In this document: positions 32,142 to 43,591 of the stretch, piece after piece
How the letters are laid out: the number at the start of each line of letters is the position of its first letter
Position numbering within the stretch: position 1 is the first letter of the stretch
From: Tetracentron sinense
Lineage: Eukaryota; Streptophyta; Magnoliopsida; Trochodendrales; Trochodendraceae
Direction of reading: 5' to 3'
Assembly (NCBI GenBank): GCA_015143295.1
Contig: CM026574.1
Span: 13,642,938 to 13,706,937 of the forward strand
Length of the DNA: 64,000 nucleotides
Made by a program: the position numbers and the translations under genes
The notes under the pieces: generated by a model
Database searches by the model: none
What the model was told of the DNA's origin: nothing
The model's input: the letters and a program-made list of their open reading frames with translations, nothing else

Positions 32142-34565
32142 TGTCAGCACCCTATTTTTACACCCCCTTAACCGTGGTTAATTAATTTAGCTATGGTCCA
32201 AACCCTAGATCAACCCTAGATCAACCCTAGTTCCAAACCCTAGGTAAACCCTTAACCATAGGACTAAACCCTAGTTAAGACCCTAGTTAACCCTAAGCTT
32301 AACCCTAGGTAGTCCTAAACCCAAACCGTAGCCCTAGCCTAACCTTAGTAAGCCCTAGGTATACCCAAGGCCCAAGCCCATTTGACCAAACTTATACCTA
32401 GACAACTCAATCAAACCCAATTACCTAATTTTATTACCCAACCCAAGTAGTCAAGCCCAAATACCCAATCACCCAATTGCCTAAGCCAAAGCCTATTTCC
32501 ATAGCCCAAGCCCAAATGTCATAGTCAAAGTCCAATAATCATAACTCATGACCCATCTACTAATAACCCATGATCCATAAGACCTAATCCACATATCCAT
32601 ATCCACCTACCCTATATCCTACAACCCATACCCATATAACCCATAGTTCACTCAACCCACCAACTCTCTTACACATCTCTTACATCAACCCATACCTATA
32701 TAACTCATAGTTCACTCAACCCACCAACTCTCTTACACCTCTCTTACACCCTATATCCTACAACCCATACTCATATAACTCATAGTTCACTCAACCCACC
32801 AACTCTCTTACACTCTCTTACACTCCTTACAACACTCAATCTATCAACTCACCTTACAACACTCAAGTCTTTACCCACTAGCTCCTTTTATCCCCCATGT
32901 AAAAGACACAACCCAACCTCTTAGTTTTCCTATAAATACCAATCCCTTAGCCCCTTAGATCCATCCCTCAAGACCCCTAGAAGGTTCCCACCCACTTGTG
33001 TTTCTCTTGAGTTTGAAGAAGGGAGAAGAAACTAAGGTTTAGAGTTTGGAAAGAATTCTAAGACTAAAAGCTTAGAGTTCTTCACTAACTATCTTCCTTT
33101 GTGGATTCTAAAACCCTACCCCTTGGAGCATTGAAGGAGAATTCTTGAAGGAGTAGGCACTCCTTCTTTCATTTTCTCTTCTTTTTTATCTTTTTTTTTT
33201 ATTTGGTTCTCTCTTCTTGATCTCTCATTTCTCAAGCATAGTTGGGCCTCTCTACACCAATCTAATGGTGTAGAGGGACCCCATATCAAAGGCAAGGAGA
33301 TGCTCCTTTTTTCTTTTCCTTTCCATGTACATATTTTCTTCTTTTTTATGTACCCACAAGTGTGGATATGGGTAGGCCCATAGAGAGTGGAAGCTAAAGC
33401 TATACCTCTCTTTTTCATTTTGTTTTCTTTTGAGATTCTAGTCCTCTTTTTAGAATTTTTTGTGAAAGCTCATCCCCTCCCTAACATTCTTTAGAGCAAC
33501 ATTACATCATTAATAATGGTGTAAATGAACCACCTTAAAAGGGAGAGGATGAGTTTTCATTTTCTTTCATTTCTTTATTTTTCCATCATGTTCTATGTTG
33601 AATGGGTAGGTGATGGTTTAAGGACTTAAGATAAATGATGGTGTAAGGACTTAAAGAGGACATTCTTAAAAATGTTTCATACTAAAGACAATGGTATTTG
33701 ATCTATTATCAACATCAATCCAACAAAATAGGTGTTGGTAATAGACCATTTACTATTCATAAGGCACATCCCTCTTTATGTCTTAAACTATAATCTTTTA
33801 GCCAAACTCTTGGACTAAATTTGACTTTAGTTAAGTTTGTCAAAACCTTACCTACATGAAAATTCAAAAACATGATAAAATCTCAAAATACCAAAAACAT
33901 GATAAAATCTCAAAACACCAAAAACATTCAAATATAACCAAAATATAAAAAACATTCAAATATCCCCAAAAATCTCAAAAAATATAAAAAATACAAAAAG
34001 ACCAAAAAGAGACTTGTAGGACCTCCTTAGCTTTGGTTAGCTCATCTAACCATGGATAAATACCCTCTAACCGCGGTTAGACTTAACACTTGTGCACTTG
34101 ACCTCCCCGGTCAACTAAACCATAGCCTTCTAGGCTAGACCCTTTGACCATCCTATGCACACACACACTCCCCCCTAGCCTTGGCACGGGCTCATGTGCC
34201 AGAACTATGCTCGGTCTGATCTCACCATGTGAGTACGTAGGCAACTCAACTCGGGTTTGACTCTAGCCATCTAGCTTTCTATTTTTCTTGGATTAGCACT
34301 CACTTAAAAACTTTGGACATTCTAATTAAACTTTGAGATTATAATTGGCTTAAGTTTAGGGAGTAGGTAACCGTTATAAAACGGGGGTCTTGGGGTGCCT
34401 AACACCTTCCTCAGGGCTTAATCGAACCACTTACCCTAACTCTGATTAGACCATTTGCCTTATCCAAACAAACAAATACCCGGGACCTATCCCTAAGAAT
34501 GAATAGGTGGCGACTCAAGTCAAAACATATAATTGTGAAAGTGGGTGAAAAATCTCATGCTCACA
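32142..34565 (+). mobile_element. 5' LTR of the gag-only Tat-type element (2,424 bp)
   Basis: It starts TGTCAGCACCC and ends GCTCACA, next to the primer site. It holds a CCCTAG-rich 5' part, three ~60-85 bp repeats around ACCCATA..CCAACTCTCTTACAC (32610-32840), a TATA box, and a 3' part with GTGCCTAACACCTTCC and GGTGGCGACTC. Confidence 0.92.
32931..32938 (+). promoter_or_regulatory. TATA box of the 5' LTR
   Basis: TATAAATA lies in TTTTCCTATAAATACC, about 790 bp into the LTR, placing the transcription start near 32965. The identical copy in the 3' LTR is at 41539-41546. Confidence 0.65.
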
Positions 34566-34569
34566 GCTC

Positions 34570-34587
34570 TGGCGACTCTGCTGGGGA
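34570..34587 (+). promoter_or_regulatory. Primer-binding site, Tat/Ogre type
   Basis: TGGCGACTCTGCTGGGGA lies four bases after the LTR end. It has the form used by Tat-lineage Gypsy elements, which I recall as tRNA-Arg primed. The same 18 bases recur at 43179-43196 after the 3' LTR. Confidence 0.85.
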
Positions 34588-35595
34588 TGAGGTTCAAGCC
34601 GAAACTTAAATTTAAGCTAAATGATCTCAAAATTAATTAAAATACCTAAGTATTTAATTAAGTGCCGATTCTTTATACTTTTTGGGATGTTCCTTGTACA
34701 GTGCATTTCATGCATAGCATACTAGTGTAACAACCTAATACCCATTAGACAGGCTTATTACGCTCACGGCTGCTGGATGACTATCCTCAGTGACAGGGGC
34801 TTAACAGTCTTGGAGGTCCGAGGAATTACTCCTGCTGGGTGACTACTCTCAGGGAAGGATTCTGAACGCTCCCGCTTACACCAATCGTCCCAAGTATGTT
34901 CTATACCGGGGAGTCGCATATACGGTGTTAAGTGATCCTCCATCCTTTAGGAACACCCTGCATTATCCCAGCATGCATACATATAGAATACGCTGAGGTA
35001 TAGTCTACAAGCAGCCCACCCTGGAGGGATATTCTAAACCCTAACCTGCTTGTACCCTATACCTGCCCCCCAATCATGGCTGAACTTCAGGACATTTTGT
35101 CCAGATAAACACCCATCCAGGGGGCATGTACTGAGCCTTTTGTTGTGCTTGTAATAAAATACACCATACCCTACCTCTTGACATAGCATATGGGGTTCAA
35201 ATCCCAGGTAAATAGGTCTTCACCAGACCTACCTCTACCTTTGACCTGATAGGTCCACGGTTCCCAACAACCCGAGTTGAGGCATGTCGGACCTCCATCC
35301 GTTTGCCCTATCGGATCACATATGCCTTGTCACACCCAATGAAAAAACAAAAAAAACCAAAAAACAAAAAAAATCAAAAATTAAAAATAAAAAATTCCTC
35401 TCTCTTGCATGACTAGGGGCATAGTCCCTATGTCAATTAGATCTTGCTAGGTCATCTACATGCTTTCTAGTCTGCCCCCACTCTTACCTATTCCGACTCT
35501 TACTCCGTACATTTCAATCATTTCAGGAGCAGATCCTGAGCCAAGCACGTATTTGGAAAGCAAAACCAGTTGATACCTGATCAACCAATTGCAGC
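34588..35595 (+). other. Leader of the gag-only element
   Basis: About 1 kb of untranslated leader with two related GCTGG(A/G)TGACTA(C/T)(C/T)CTCAG blocks (about 34771 and 34836) and an A-rich run at 35341-35394. A diverged minus-strand copy of this leader is found at 49300-49960. No gene is seen. Confidence 0.75.
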
Positions 35596-37212
35596 ATGGA
35601 CCCTCGGGATGGCCAAGAGACTGACCCTGACACACCGACATCACAACAAGCACAAGCCCCAAATCTTGAGGCAAAAATAGCTGAGAATGCCCAAAATATA
35701 GAAGAACTGAAAAACATTGTGCATGATTTCATGCGGGCCATAACACATGCTCTCTCCTCCTCAAATCACCGATCGGTCAATGTGCCAAGCCCATCACAAA
35801 CCAATCCTCCACATGTCACCAATCTTATCCCTCCACCACCTGCTATCGTCATCCCACCACCAATTCAACCACAACCGCTACATACCCTCAACATCCCTCC
35901 GCCACCTACTAAACCACGATCCGATTTCACTTTCAACATTCCGCCTCCACCGGTCCAACCACAACCCACTCCTCACATCACCCCACCTCTCATAGACCAA
36001 TTTGAGGAGGAAGAAGCCAGAGCTGGCAATGAACCCAATACCGGGTCCGCTCACATATCTTCCAGCACAGCCCAGATCCCTGATGCATACAGAGAAAGAA
36101 TTGAGAAACTAGAGGAGTTGGTAAGGACAACTCAGGGAACCCGTAGATCTACAGATTTCAAAGAGATGTGCATGCACCCAAGGATTCAACTGCCCCGGGA
36201 TTTTAAGATACCTGACTTCGAGAAGTACAACGGGAAGGGGTGCCCCGAGACGCACTTAAGAGTTTATCGTGGAGAACTGTTCCAATTGGAACATAATGAT
36301 AAATTGTTGGTACAGTTATTCCAGAAGAGTTTGAAAGGTTCAGCCCTGCAATGGTTTACTAAAGTTGACCCCAACAAAGTCAGAACATGGGAGGGTCTCT
36401 GTGAGACATTTTTGGCCAAGTACTCCTATAATGTTGATCTAGTCCCACAGAGAGTAGACCTGGAGAGAATGTCTCAGAAGGATAATGAGACCTTCATTGA
36501 ATACTCTGTTCGATGGAGAGAAATGGCCGGAAAAATGAGCACCCCTTTACCCGAGGAGGAGCAAGTGACCATTTTCCTCCGTACTCTTAAGCATCCACTT
36601 AAGACACTCCTGGCTGCACAACCGACCTCTGACTTCAGTACTATGGCCAAATGTGGTGCCCGGATTGAAGCAACAATAGATGACATAGGGACATTCGATA
36701 TGTTCCAGGGTTCGAAAGGTGCATCATCTTCCCGTGCTCCCCTGCCTCCAAGAAAAGATAACAGAAGAAGAGAAAATGATGGACAAATGGTCGCGGCCAT
36801 TCGAGTCCCCAACCTCCCTCAACAACCTCGGCAGCCACCGCAGCCGCGGCAGCCTCAACAAGCTCAACAGAATCAAGGAAGACTCCTCTCTCATCAGATG
36901 ACAATTGAACAGAAAAGAAATCGGGTGTTCACCCTAATCTCGTACTCCTTGACAACACTCCTCCCGTTCTTGTTGAAAAAGAAATTGATCACCCTAAAGG
37001 ATCCCCAACCTCCACCGGCGGTTCTCCCAAAAGGATACAGGCCGGATCAACATTGCGGATATCATCAGTCACCAGGGCATTCTACAGATCGATGTTATGA
37101 TTTAAAGCATGCTATCCAAGACCTGTTGGAGACAGATGCAATTTGCTTTGCACCAGGGAATGTTGACATCACCCAAGTCCCTCTGCCCAATCATGCTACA
37201 CCTGGAAATTAA
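35596..37212 (+). CDS. gag: Gag polyprotein of a Tat-type non-autonomous retrotransposon
   Basis: This intact 538-residue frame is the only retroviral-like protein of the element and would form the cytoplasmic particle that packages its RNA. Residues 1-60 are charged with a helical segment. Residues 65-130 are a Pro-rich linker with repeated IPPPP motifs. About 190-350 is the retrotransposon gag core, with RDFKIPDFEKYNGKG, a WFTKVDPNKVRTW stretch and FLAKYSYNVDLVPQR. Residues 370-430 are basic and Gln/Pro-rich. Near the end, CGYHQSPGHSTDRC (487-500) is a knuckle-like Cys/His motif followed by LKHAIQDLLETD. The start is the first ATG after the leader; a minus-strand relative at 49158 starts at the matching ATG. 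No frame for protease or pol follows within 3.5 kb, so pol functions would have to come from a partner. Confidence 0.9.
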   Translation: MDPRDGQETDPDTPTSQQAQAPNLEAKIAENAQNIEELKNIVHDFMRAITHALSSSNHRSVNVPSPSQTNPPHVTNLIPPPPAIVIPPPIQPQPLHTLNIPPPPTKPRSDFTFNIPPPPVQPQPTPHITPPLIDQFEEEEARAGNEPNTGSAHISSSTAQIPDAYRERIEKLEELVRTTQGTRRSTDFKEMCMHPRIQLPRDFKIPDFEKYNGKGCPETHLRVYRGELFQLEHNDKLLVQLFQKSLKGSALQWFTKVDPNKVRTWEGLCETFLAKYSYNVDLVPQRVDLERMSQKDNETFIEYSVRWREMAGKMSTPLPEEEQVTIFLRTLKHPLKTLLAAQPTSDFSTMAKCGARIEATIDDIGTFDMFQGSKGASSSRAPLPPRKDNRRRENDGQMVAAIRVPNLPQQPRQPPQPRQPQQAQQNQGRLLSHQMTIEQKRNRVFTLISYSLTTLLPFLLKKKLITLKDPQPPPAVLPKGYRPDQHCGYHQSPGHSTDRCYDLKHAIQDLLETDAICFAPGNVDITQVPLPNHATPGN

Positions 37213-39259
37213 GGCGTTTCAGCTGGAATCTCCACAGTCGATTTTTGAGCAAATTGTTCGTTTGTTGTGTCTTTGATTTATTTCGTCAGTTGTCTTGCAG
37301 TGGCCCATGTTAGTCTCTTTATCATCAATCCAGTCAGTCAGTGGCTAGTGGCCCTTACTACAGTTTTTGTGTATTCGGGTCAATGGCCAATGGCCTTTGT
37401 CTCAATTATCTTTTGTCTTGTCGAGTCGAGTATGTTCACCTGGTAATACCTTAATGAAATGACTCTTTTAAATCAAATTTCATTTGTGCTACGAGATGCT
37501 TAATTTGGGAACTGAACTAGTGTCTAATACTTGCAAGGAACAATTTGACAAAGGCTGATCACTCAAATCAATGGATACCCTTCCAAGATTGAACAACCTG
37601 AAAAAAAAAAAAAAAAAAAAAAAGGGCAATACAAGAATTGAAGACCTCTTTGAGCCATCAACCGAGATAAAGGATGATGCAATGATCATACATGCTCTTG
37701 GCCAATCAAGGAAATGATAGGAGGCCATCTGTTGATACCCCTTCTAATACCTCGCTTACCCATGCTATATATATATCCGCTAGTTAGACCATTGAGCCTA
37801 ATAGCCTTTTATTTCAAAACTCATACATGGGCACCCTATGAAAGTCAAAAGAACAATGCAAGAGGAACAACCAGCAAAGAACAACAACAAAGTGGCTTTT
37901 AGCCGAACTACGTCATGACCTGATCCCTATTTGGGTACGTAGGCAGCCTGAAATCAGGTTCGGTCATAATACAGCAAATGCCAACAATACAAGACAATCA
38001 TGCACAAAACAAAAAAAAAAAACAAAAACAAAAACAAAACAAAAAAAAAGAAAAAAAAAGAAAAAAAGAAAAAAAAGTACTTGGCCAACAAAGAAACAAA
38101 GCTTCACCAAAGGACAAGGCATACAGAAGCTGGTTCCACCCCGACACTGAACAAGTATCATAGGGTGCCCTACCCTTGCTGAAACAGTAAATTTGAGCCA
38201 TATCTCGTTTCTAGCCAAACCACGTTTCGACCGAAACATTAAGCCCTCATTGATCTTTGAAAGGAATTGAGCATTAACGTTCAAAAGCATTCGTCCTCAT
38301 TGTTCGACAGGCGATGATGAGAGAAGACTGGAGAATTATTGGAGAAAGGTTCAAGAACAGATGAGCAGATGCAAAACTTTTGTACCCAATCCTGGTGAAA
38401 ACCCGAAAGGGTCCAGGGGCAAAAAATGGATAAATCAAATTTCACGGGCATAGTAAGAAATCATCAATCCTACTATTGCGCAAAAATTACGTGAACCCAG
38501 TCCTGGTAAAAACCTGAAAAGGCCCAAGGGCAAAAAAGGGATAAAAATCAAAATGTGAAACCTAGTCGCGGTGAGAAGCTGAGAAACTCGGGAGCAAAAT
38601 AAGGAAGCATAATTAATACAAGTGCGAGTATCAATCAATCAGGAACAGATGCAGATCTATTCTAAAGATGATCAACCACAGCTTCATCAATGTTACCTGA
38701 AGGCAAAGGAACCTAGCTAGGTCTCCCACTGCAGGCAATCTCAGACACACATATAAGTGGTCAATTTCATTATAAACAGTCTGCTGGTCAACCATCAGTC
38801 TACCGTCAAACCACTAGTCAGTCAGTCCATCAATCTTTTTAAGTTGTTCGCATCACCTATCAGTCAATCCATCAGTCTTTTATCAAGTCGTGTGAATTCA
38901 TAATCAGTCAAAGTCCATTCCCCAGTAGAGTCAGCTCAAAGTCGATTGTTCACTCTCGCTGGTGCAAGGAAAACACTGGAACCATGGCAAGGCAAAGTCA
39001 GTAGACTATCCTAGATGTCACAGATGTTTAAAAAAAGATCAGTACACCCTGGGGGGCAAGTACCAACAATTGGACCATCTAAGTCGGGGGCAATCCAGTT
39101 CGGCAGGTCAGATATATACAGAGAGGCAAAGATACATGCAATGGCTCAGGGTCATAACTCTCGCTCCCTCATATCCAATTCATTCGAATTTTCAAACTCA
39201 TTGTCATACTCTCTATAACTCTTGCTTATTCTTATCAGCAACCTATTCAAATCTCTCCA
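37213..39259 (+). other. Non-coding body of the gag-only element, first part
   Basis: There is no pol motif in any frame. It contains an A-run (about 37601-37623) and a long AAAAAC/AAAAAG tract (38008-38077) that creates Lys-rich sham frames. Also present are a conserved GAACTACGTCATGACCTGATCCC block (about 37901), three GTGAAAACCCGAAAGG-type repeats (38390-38600) and a series of CAGTCAGTC-like CA/GT repeats (38780-38900). A diverged inverted copy of this region lies at 47650-48800. Confidence 0.75.
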
Positions 39260-39260
39260 G

Positions 39261-40123
39261 GTGAAGCAGTCGGATGGCTATCTTCACCCTCCTTAGTCCG
39301 CTATCCAGTCAGACAATGGGGCCGTTGTTTGTGCTGTGTTGCGTTCCCCTTCAGTGAGACAATCAAACGGTTGTCTACACTATGTTGGCTTGGAACCAGG
39401 TGAAGCAGTCGGGCGGCTGTCTTTACCCTTTTTATCTTGCAACCCAGTCAGATAATGGGGCCGTTGTCTGTACTGTGTTGTATTCTCCTTCAGTGAGACA
39501 ATCGGACGGTTGTCTACACTATCTTGGCTTGCTACTAGGTGAAGCAGTCGGGCGGCTGTCTTTACCCTCTTTATCTTGTTACCCAGTCAGACAATGGGGC
39601 CGTTGTCTGTACTGTGTTGTATTCTCCTTCAGTGAGACAATCGGACGGTTGTCATCTTGGCTTGCTACAAAGTGAAACAGTCGGGCGGCTGTCTTTACCC
39701 TTTTTATCTTGCAACCCAGTCAGATAATGGGGCCGTTGTCTGTGTTGTGTTGCATTCCCCTTCAGTGAGACAATCGGGCGGTTTTCTACACAATCTTGGC
39801 TTGCTACCAGGTGAAGCAGTCGGGCGGCTGTCTTTACCCTTTTTATCTTTCTATCCAGTCTGACAATGGGGCCGTTATCTGCACTGTGTTGCATTCCTCT
39901 TCAGTAAGACAATCGGGCGGTTGTCTACACAATCTTGGCTTACTACCAGGTGAAGCAGTCGGGCGGATGTCTTTACCCTCCTTATCTTGCCACCCTGGCA
40001 GACAATCGGGCGGTTGTCTACAGCATTGCATTCCACCTCAGGTGAAGCAGTCGGACGGCTGTCTTTACCTTCATTTATCATTCTCGGACAATCGGGCAGT
40101 TGTCTGTGACTTCGCTTCCCCTT
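39261..40123 (+). repeat. 139-bp minisatellite, about 6.5 copies
   Basis: The anchor GTGAAGCAGTCGG (or one variant) starts at 39261, 39400, 39539, 39672, 39811, 39950 and 40042. Spacing is 139 bp four times, 133 once and 92 at the end. Each unit has GGCGGCTGTCTTTACCC, GACAATGGGGCCGTTGTCTG and AGACAATCGG(G/A)CGGTTGTC. The short ORFs here arise from the repeat and are not genes. Confidence 0.92.
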
Positions 40124-40375
40124 CACTAATCAAGGAGTATATTTTCACAATCATGTGATCAGGTGTCAGTTACGATCTCCACTGAAGTTCTTTTCGCTCG
40201 ATTAGCTCACTAATCAAGGAGTATACTGTCACAGTCGAGTGACCAGATGTCAGTTGCGGCCTTCAGTGAAGTACTTCTTGCTCTACTAGCTCACTAATCA
40301 AGAGGTATACGGATGCGGTCGTGTGACCGGGTGTCGTTTACAACCTCCAGTGACGCTAATCTTGCACCCATCTTT
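40124..40375 (+). repeat. 84-bp minisatellite, three copies
   Basis: CACTAATCAAG starts units at 40124, 40208 and 40292. Each carries GAGTATA or AGGTATAC, GTGTGACC-like and AGTGAAGT blocks. It follows directly on the 139-bp array. Confidence 0.88.
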
Positions 40376-40389
40376 GTTTTGCTTTATCT

Positions 40390-40672
40390 CCGGTAGATGG
40401 TTGTGTGATCAACCTTCACTTCATTTCCGGTGAAATGGTTGTGTGATTGACCCTCACCTCACTCTATCCTCGGTGAAACGGTTGTGTGATCGACCATCAC
40501 CTCATTCCTCGGTGGAACGGTTGTGTGATCGACCTTTACCTCATCTATCTTCGGTGAACGGTTGTGTGATCGACCCTCACCTCATCTATCCTCGGTGAAA
40601 CGGTTATGTGATCGACCTTCATCTCATCTATCTTCGGTGAAGCGGTTGTGAGATCAACCATCACCTCACTCT
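40390..40672 (+). repeat. ~41-bp minisatellite, seven copies
   Basis: GGTTGTGTGATCGACC (or a variant) lies at 40399, 40437, 40480, 40519, 40560, 40602 and 40644. Units also have a CTCACCTCATCTATC segment and CGGTGAAAC. It ends about 75 bp before the polypurine tract. Confidence 0.9.
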
Positions 40673-40744
40673 ACCTTGCGTGCTCTGGTGTAAAAATACG
40701 GTGATTCTAGTCTTTGTCGTTCAATTTCCAACCTGGCATTCTCT

Positions 40745-40760
40745 GACAAAGAGGGGCAGC
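40745..40760 (+). promoter_or_regulatory. Polypurine tract
   Basis: GACAAAGAGGGGCAGC directly precedes the 3' LTR. The same motif precedes the LTRs at 26209 (+) and 29237 (-), so it is the family's plus-strand primer. Confidence 0.85.
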
Positions 40761-43174
40761 TGTCAGCACCCTATTTTTACACCCCCTTAACAGTGATTAA
40801 TTAATTTAGCAATGGTCCAAACCCTAGATCAACCCTAGTTCCAAACCCTAGGTAAACCCTTAACCATAGGACTAAACCCTAGTTAAGACCCTAGTTAACC
40901 CTAAGCTTAACCCTAGGTAGTCCTAAACCCAAACCGTAGCCCTAGCCTAACCTTAGTAAGCCCTAGGTATACCCAAGGCCCAAGCCCATTTGACCAAACT
41001 TATACCTAGACAACTCAATCAAACCCAATTACCTAATTTTATTACCCAACCCAAGTAGTCAAGCCCAAATACCCAATCACCCAATTGCCTAAGCCAAAGC
41101 CTATTTCCATAGCCCAAGCCCAAATGTCATAGTCAAAGTCCAATAATCATAACTCATGACCCATCTACTAATAACCCATGATCCATAAGACCTAATCCAC
41201 ATATCCATATCCACCTACCCTATATCCTACAACCCATACCCATATAACCCATAGTTCACTCAACCCACCAACTCTCTTACACATCTCTTACATCAACCCA
41301 TACCTATATAACTCATAGTTCACTCAACCCACCAACTCTCTTACACCTCTCTTACACCCTATATCCTACAACCCATACTCATATAACTCATAGTTCACTC
41401 AACCCACCAACTCTCTTACACTCTCTTACACTCCTTACAACACTCAATCTATCAACTCACCTTACAACACTCAAGTCTTTACCCACTAGCTCCTTTTATC
41501 CCCCATGTAAAAGACACAACCCAACCTCTTAGTTTTCCTATAAATACCAATCCCTTAGCCCCTTAGATCCATCCCTCAAGACCCCTAGAAGGTTCCCACC
41601 CACTTGTGTTTCTCTTGAGTTTGAAGAAGGGAGAAGAAACTAAGGTTTAGAGTTTGGAAAGAATTCTAAGACTAAAAGCTTAGAGTTCTTCACTAACTAT
41701 CTTCCTTTGTGGATTCTAAAACCCTACCCCTTGGAGCATTGAAGGAGAATTCTTGAAGGAGTAGGCACTCCTTCTTTCATTTTCTCTTCTTTTTTATCTT
41801 TTTTTTTTATTTGGTTCTCTCTTCTTGATCTCTCATTTCTCAAGCATAGTTGGGCCTCTCTACACCAATCTAATGGTGTAGAGGGACCCCATATCAAAGG
41901 CAAGGAGATGCTCCTTTTTTCTTTTCCTTTCCATGTACATATTTTCTTCTTTTTTTATGTACCCACAAGTGTGGATATGGGTAGGCCCATAGAGAGTGGA
42001 AGCTAAAGCTATACCTCTCTTTTTCATTTTGTTTTCTTTTGAGATTCTAGTCCTCTTTTTAGAATTTTTTGTGAAAGCTCATCCCCTCCCTAACATTCTT
42101 TAGAGCAACATTACATCATTAATAATGGTGTAAATGAACCACCTTAAAAGGGAGAGGATGAGTTTTCATTTTCTTTCATTTCTTTATTTTTCCATCATGT
42201 TCTATGTTGAATGGGTAGGTGATGGTTTAAGGACTTAAGATAAATGATGGTGTAAGGACTTAAAGAGGACATTCTTAAAAATGTTTCATACTAAAGACAA
42301 TGGTATTTGATCTATTATCAACATCAATCCAACAAAATAGGTGTTGGTAATAGACCATTTACTATTCATAAGGCACATCCCTCTTTATGTCTTAAACTAT
42401 AATCTTTTAGCCAAACTCTTGGACTAAATTTGACTTTAGTTAAGTTTGTCAAAACCTTACCTACATGAAAATTCAAAAACATGATAAAATCTCAAAATAC
42501 CAAAAACATGATAAAATCTCAAAACACCAAAAACATTCAAATATAACCAAAATATAAAAAACATTCAAATATCCCCAAAAATCTCAAAAAATATAAAAAA
42601 TACAAAAAGACCAAAAAGAGACTTGTAGGACCTCCCTAGCTTTGGTTAGCTCATCTAACCATGGATAAATACCCTCTAACCGCGGTTAGACTTAACACTT
42701 GTGCACTTGACCTCCCCGGTCAACTAAACCATAGCCTTCTAGGCTAGACCCTTTGACCATCCTATGCACACACACACTCCCCCCTAGCCTCGGCACGGGC
42801 TCATGTGCCAGAACTATGCTCGGTCTGATCTCACCATGTGAGTACGTAGGCAACTCAACTCGGGTTTGACCCTAGCCATCTAGCTTTCTATTTTTCTTGG
42901 ATTAGCACTCACTTAAAAACTTTGGACATTCTAATTAAACTTTGAGATTATAATTGGCTTAAGTTTAGGGAGTAGGTAACCGTTATAAAACGGGGGTCTT
43001 GGGGTGCCTAACACCTTCCTCAGGGCTTAATCGAACCACTTACCCTAACTCTGATTAGACCATTTGCCTTATCCAAACAAACAAATACCCGGGACCTATC
43101 CCTAAGAATGAATAGGTGGCGACTCAAGTCAAAACATATAATTGTGAAAGTGGGTGAAAAATCTCATGCTCACA
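40761..43174 (+). mobile_element. 3' LTR of the gag-only Tat-type element (2,414 bp)
   Basis: Nearly identical to 32142-34565. Differences seen by eye include an 11-bp deletion of one ATCAACCCTAG unit, one extra T in a T-run near 41955, and single-base changes near 40792, 40796, 40811, 42636, 42790 and 42870. The length difference of 10 bp is fully explained by the two indels. Confidence 0.92.
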
Positions 43175-43239
43175 GCTCTGGCGACTCTGCTGGGGATGAG
43201 GTTCAAGCCGAAACTTAAATTTAAGCCAAATGATCTCAA
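43175..43239 (+). mobile_element. Second copy of primer site and leader start, truncated
   Basis: After the 3' LTR, 65 bp match the 5' leader (34566-34630) with one mismatch, including the whole primer-binding site. A complete element should stop at the LTR. This is therefore the start of a second element unit, cut off at 43239 where Copia protease sequence begins. Confidence 0.9.
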
Positions 43240-43590
43240 TAGAGCTCATTCTTCTCATATCCCCCACCAATTGTCCTCTTCTTCTTTAGATCCTGAAATT
43301 CACAATATGAAGGATAGAATGTCACAAAACAGTTAAAGGATTGAGTAAGTTTGTGAATTGGCAACAGGTTAAAAGGGAACTGAGGCAAGTATAAAACAGA
43401 TGAAAAAGTGAGACCGGGAGAGCAAAAAGTACCAATCCCTTGAACACGAGTTTTAATCCCATTAGCAATAGTGACAAAGGAAGAAGAAGAAGGACATAGT
43501 ACATTCGAAAGAAGAGACAAGTTACCTGCCATACGGTTCGAAGCCCCGAAATCAAGAATCCAAGAGGAATTGGAAGAGGAAAGGAGACAT
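43240..43590 (-). pseudogene. Nested Copia protease region
   Basis: On minus: SSWILDFGASNRMAGN (the catalytic DSG triad reads DFG here), VTIANGIKTRVQGIGT, LYLPQFPFNLLPIHKLTQ and a final CEFQDLKKKRTIGGGYEKNELY. This is the standard Copia protease domain up to the start of the integrase pre-domain. The Ser to Phe change would abolish activity if expressed. The solo LTR lies upstream in the gene and the gag-only element downstream. Confidence 0.88.
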
Positions 43591-43591
43591 G

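Larger units (their letters stand above)
32142..43239 (+). mobile_element. Young gag-only Tat-type (TR-GAG-like) retrotransposon with extra leader copy
   Basis: Structure: 5' LTR 32142-34565, primer site, leader, one intact gag frame, 3.5 kb without pol, polypurine tract, 3' LTR 40761-43174, and then a second copy of the primer site and leader (43175-43239). The LTRs differ by an 11-bp deletion, a 1-bp run difference and only a handful of substitutions by eye, so the insertion is recent. A gag frame with no protease, RT or integrase matches the TR-GAG class of non-autonomous elements. The left edge is the exact LTR start inside Copia integrase. The right edge is not an LTR end, and about 570 bp of the Copia host is missing. 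Confidence 0.88.

Noticed and set aside
35747-36904. Additional frames overlapping gag on both strands
   Set aside because: They are shadow frames of the intact gag, which has the family motifs.
38000-38182. Lys-rich or Phe-rich short proteins over an A-rich tract
   Set aside because: They are translations of an AAAAAC/AAAAAG low-complexity run in both strands of the retrotransposon body.
39261-40672. CRISPR-like regularly spaced repeats
   Set aside because: The whole 139-, 84- or 41-bp unit repeats, with no unique spacers. The context is a plant retrotransposon and no cas genes are present.
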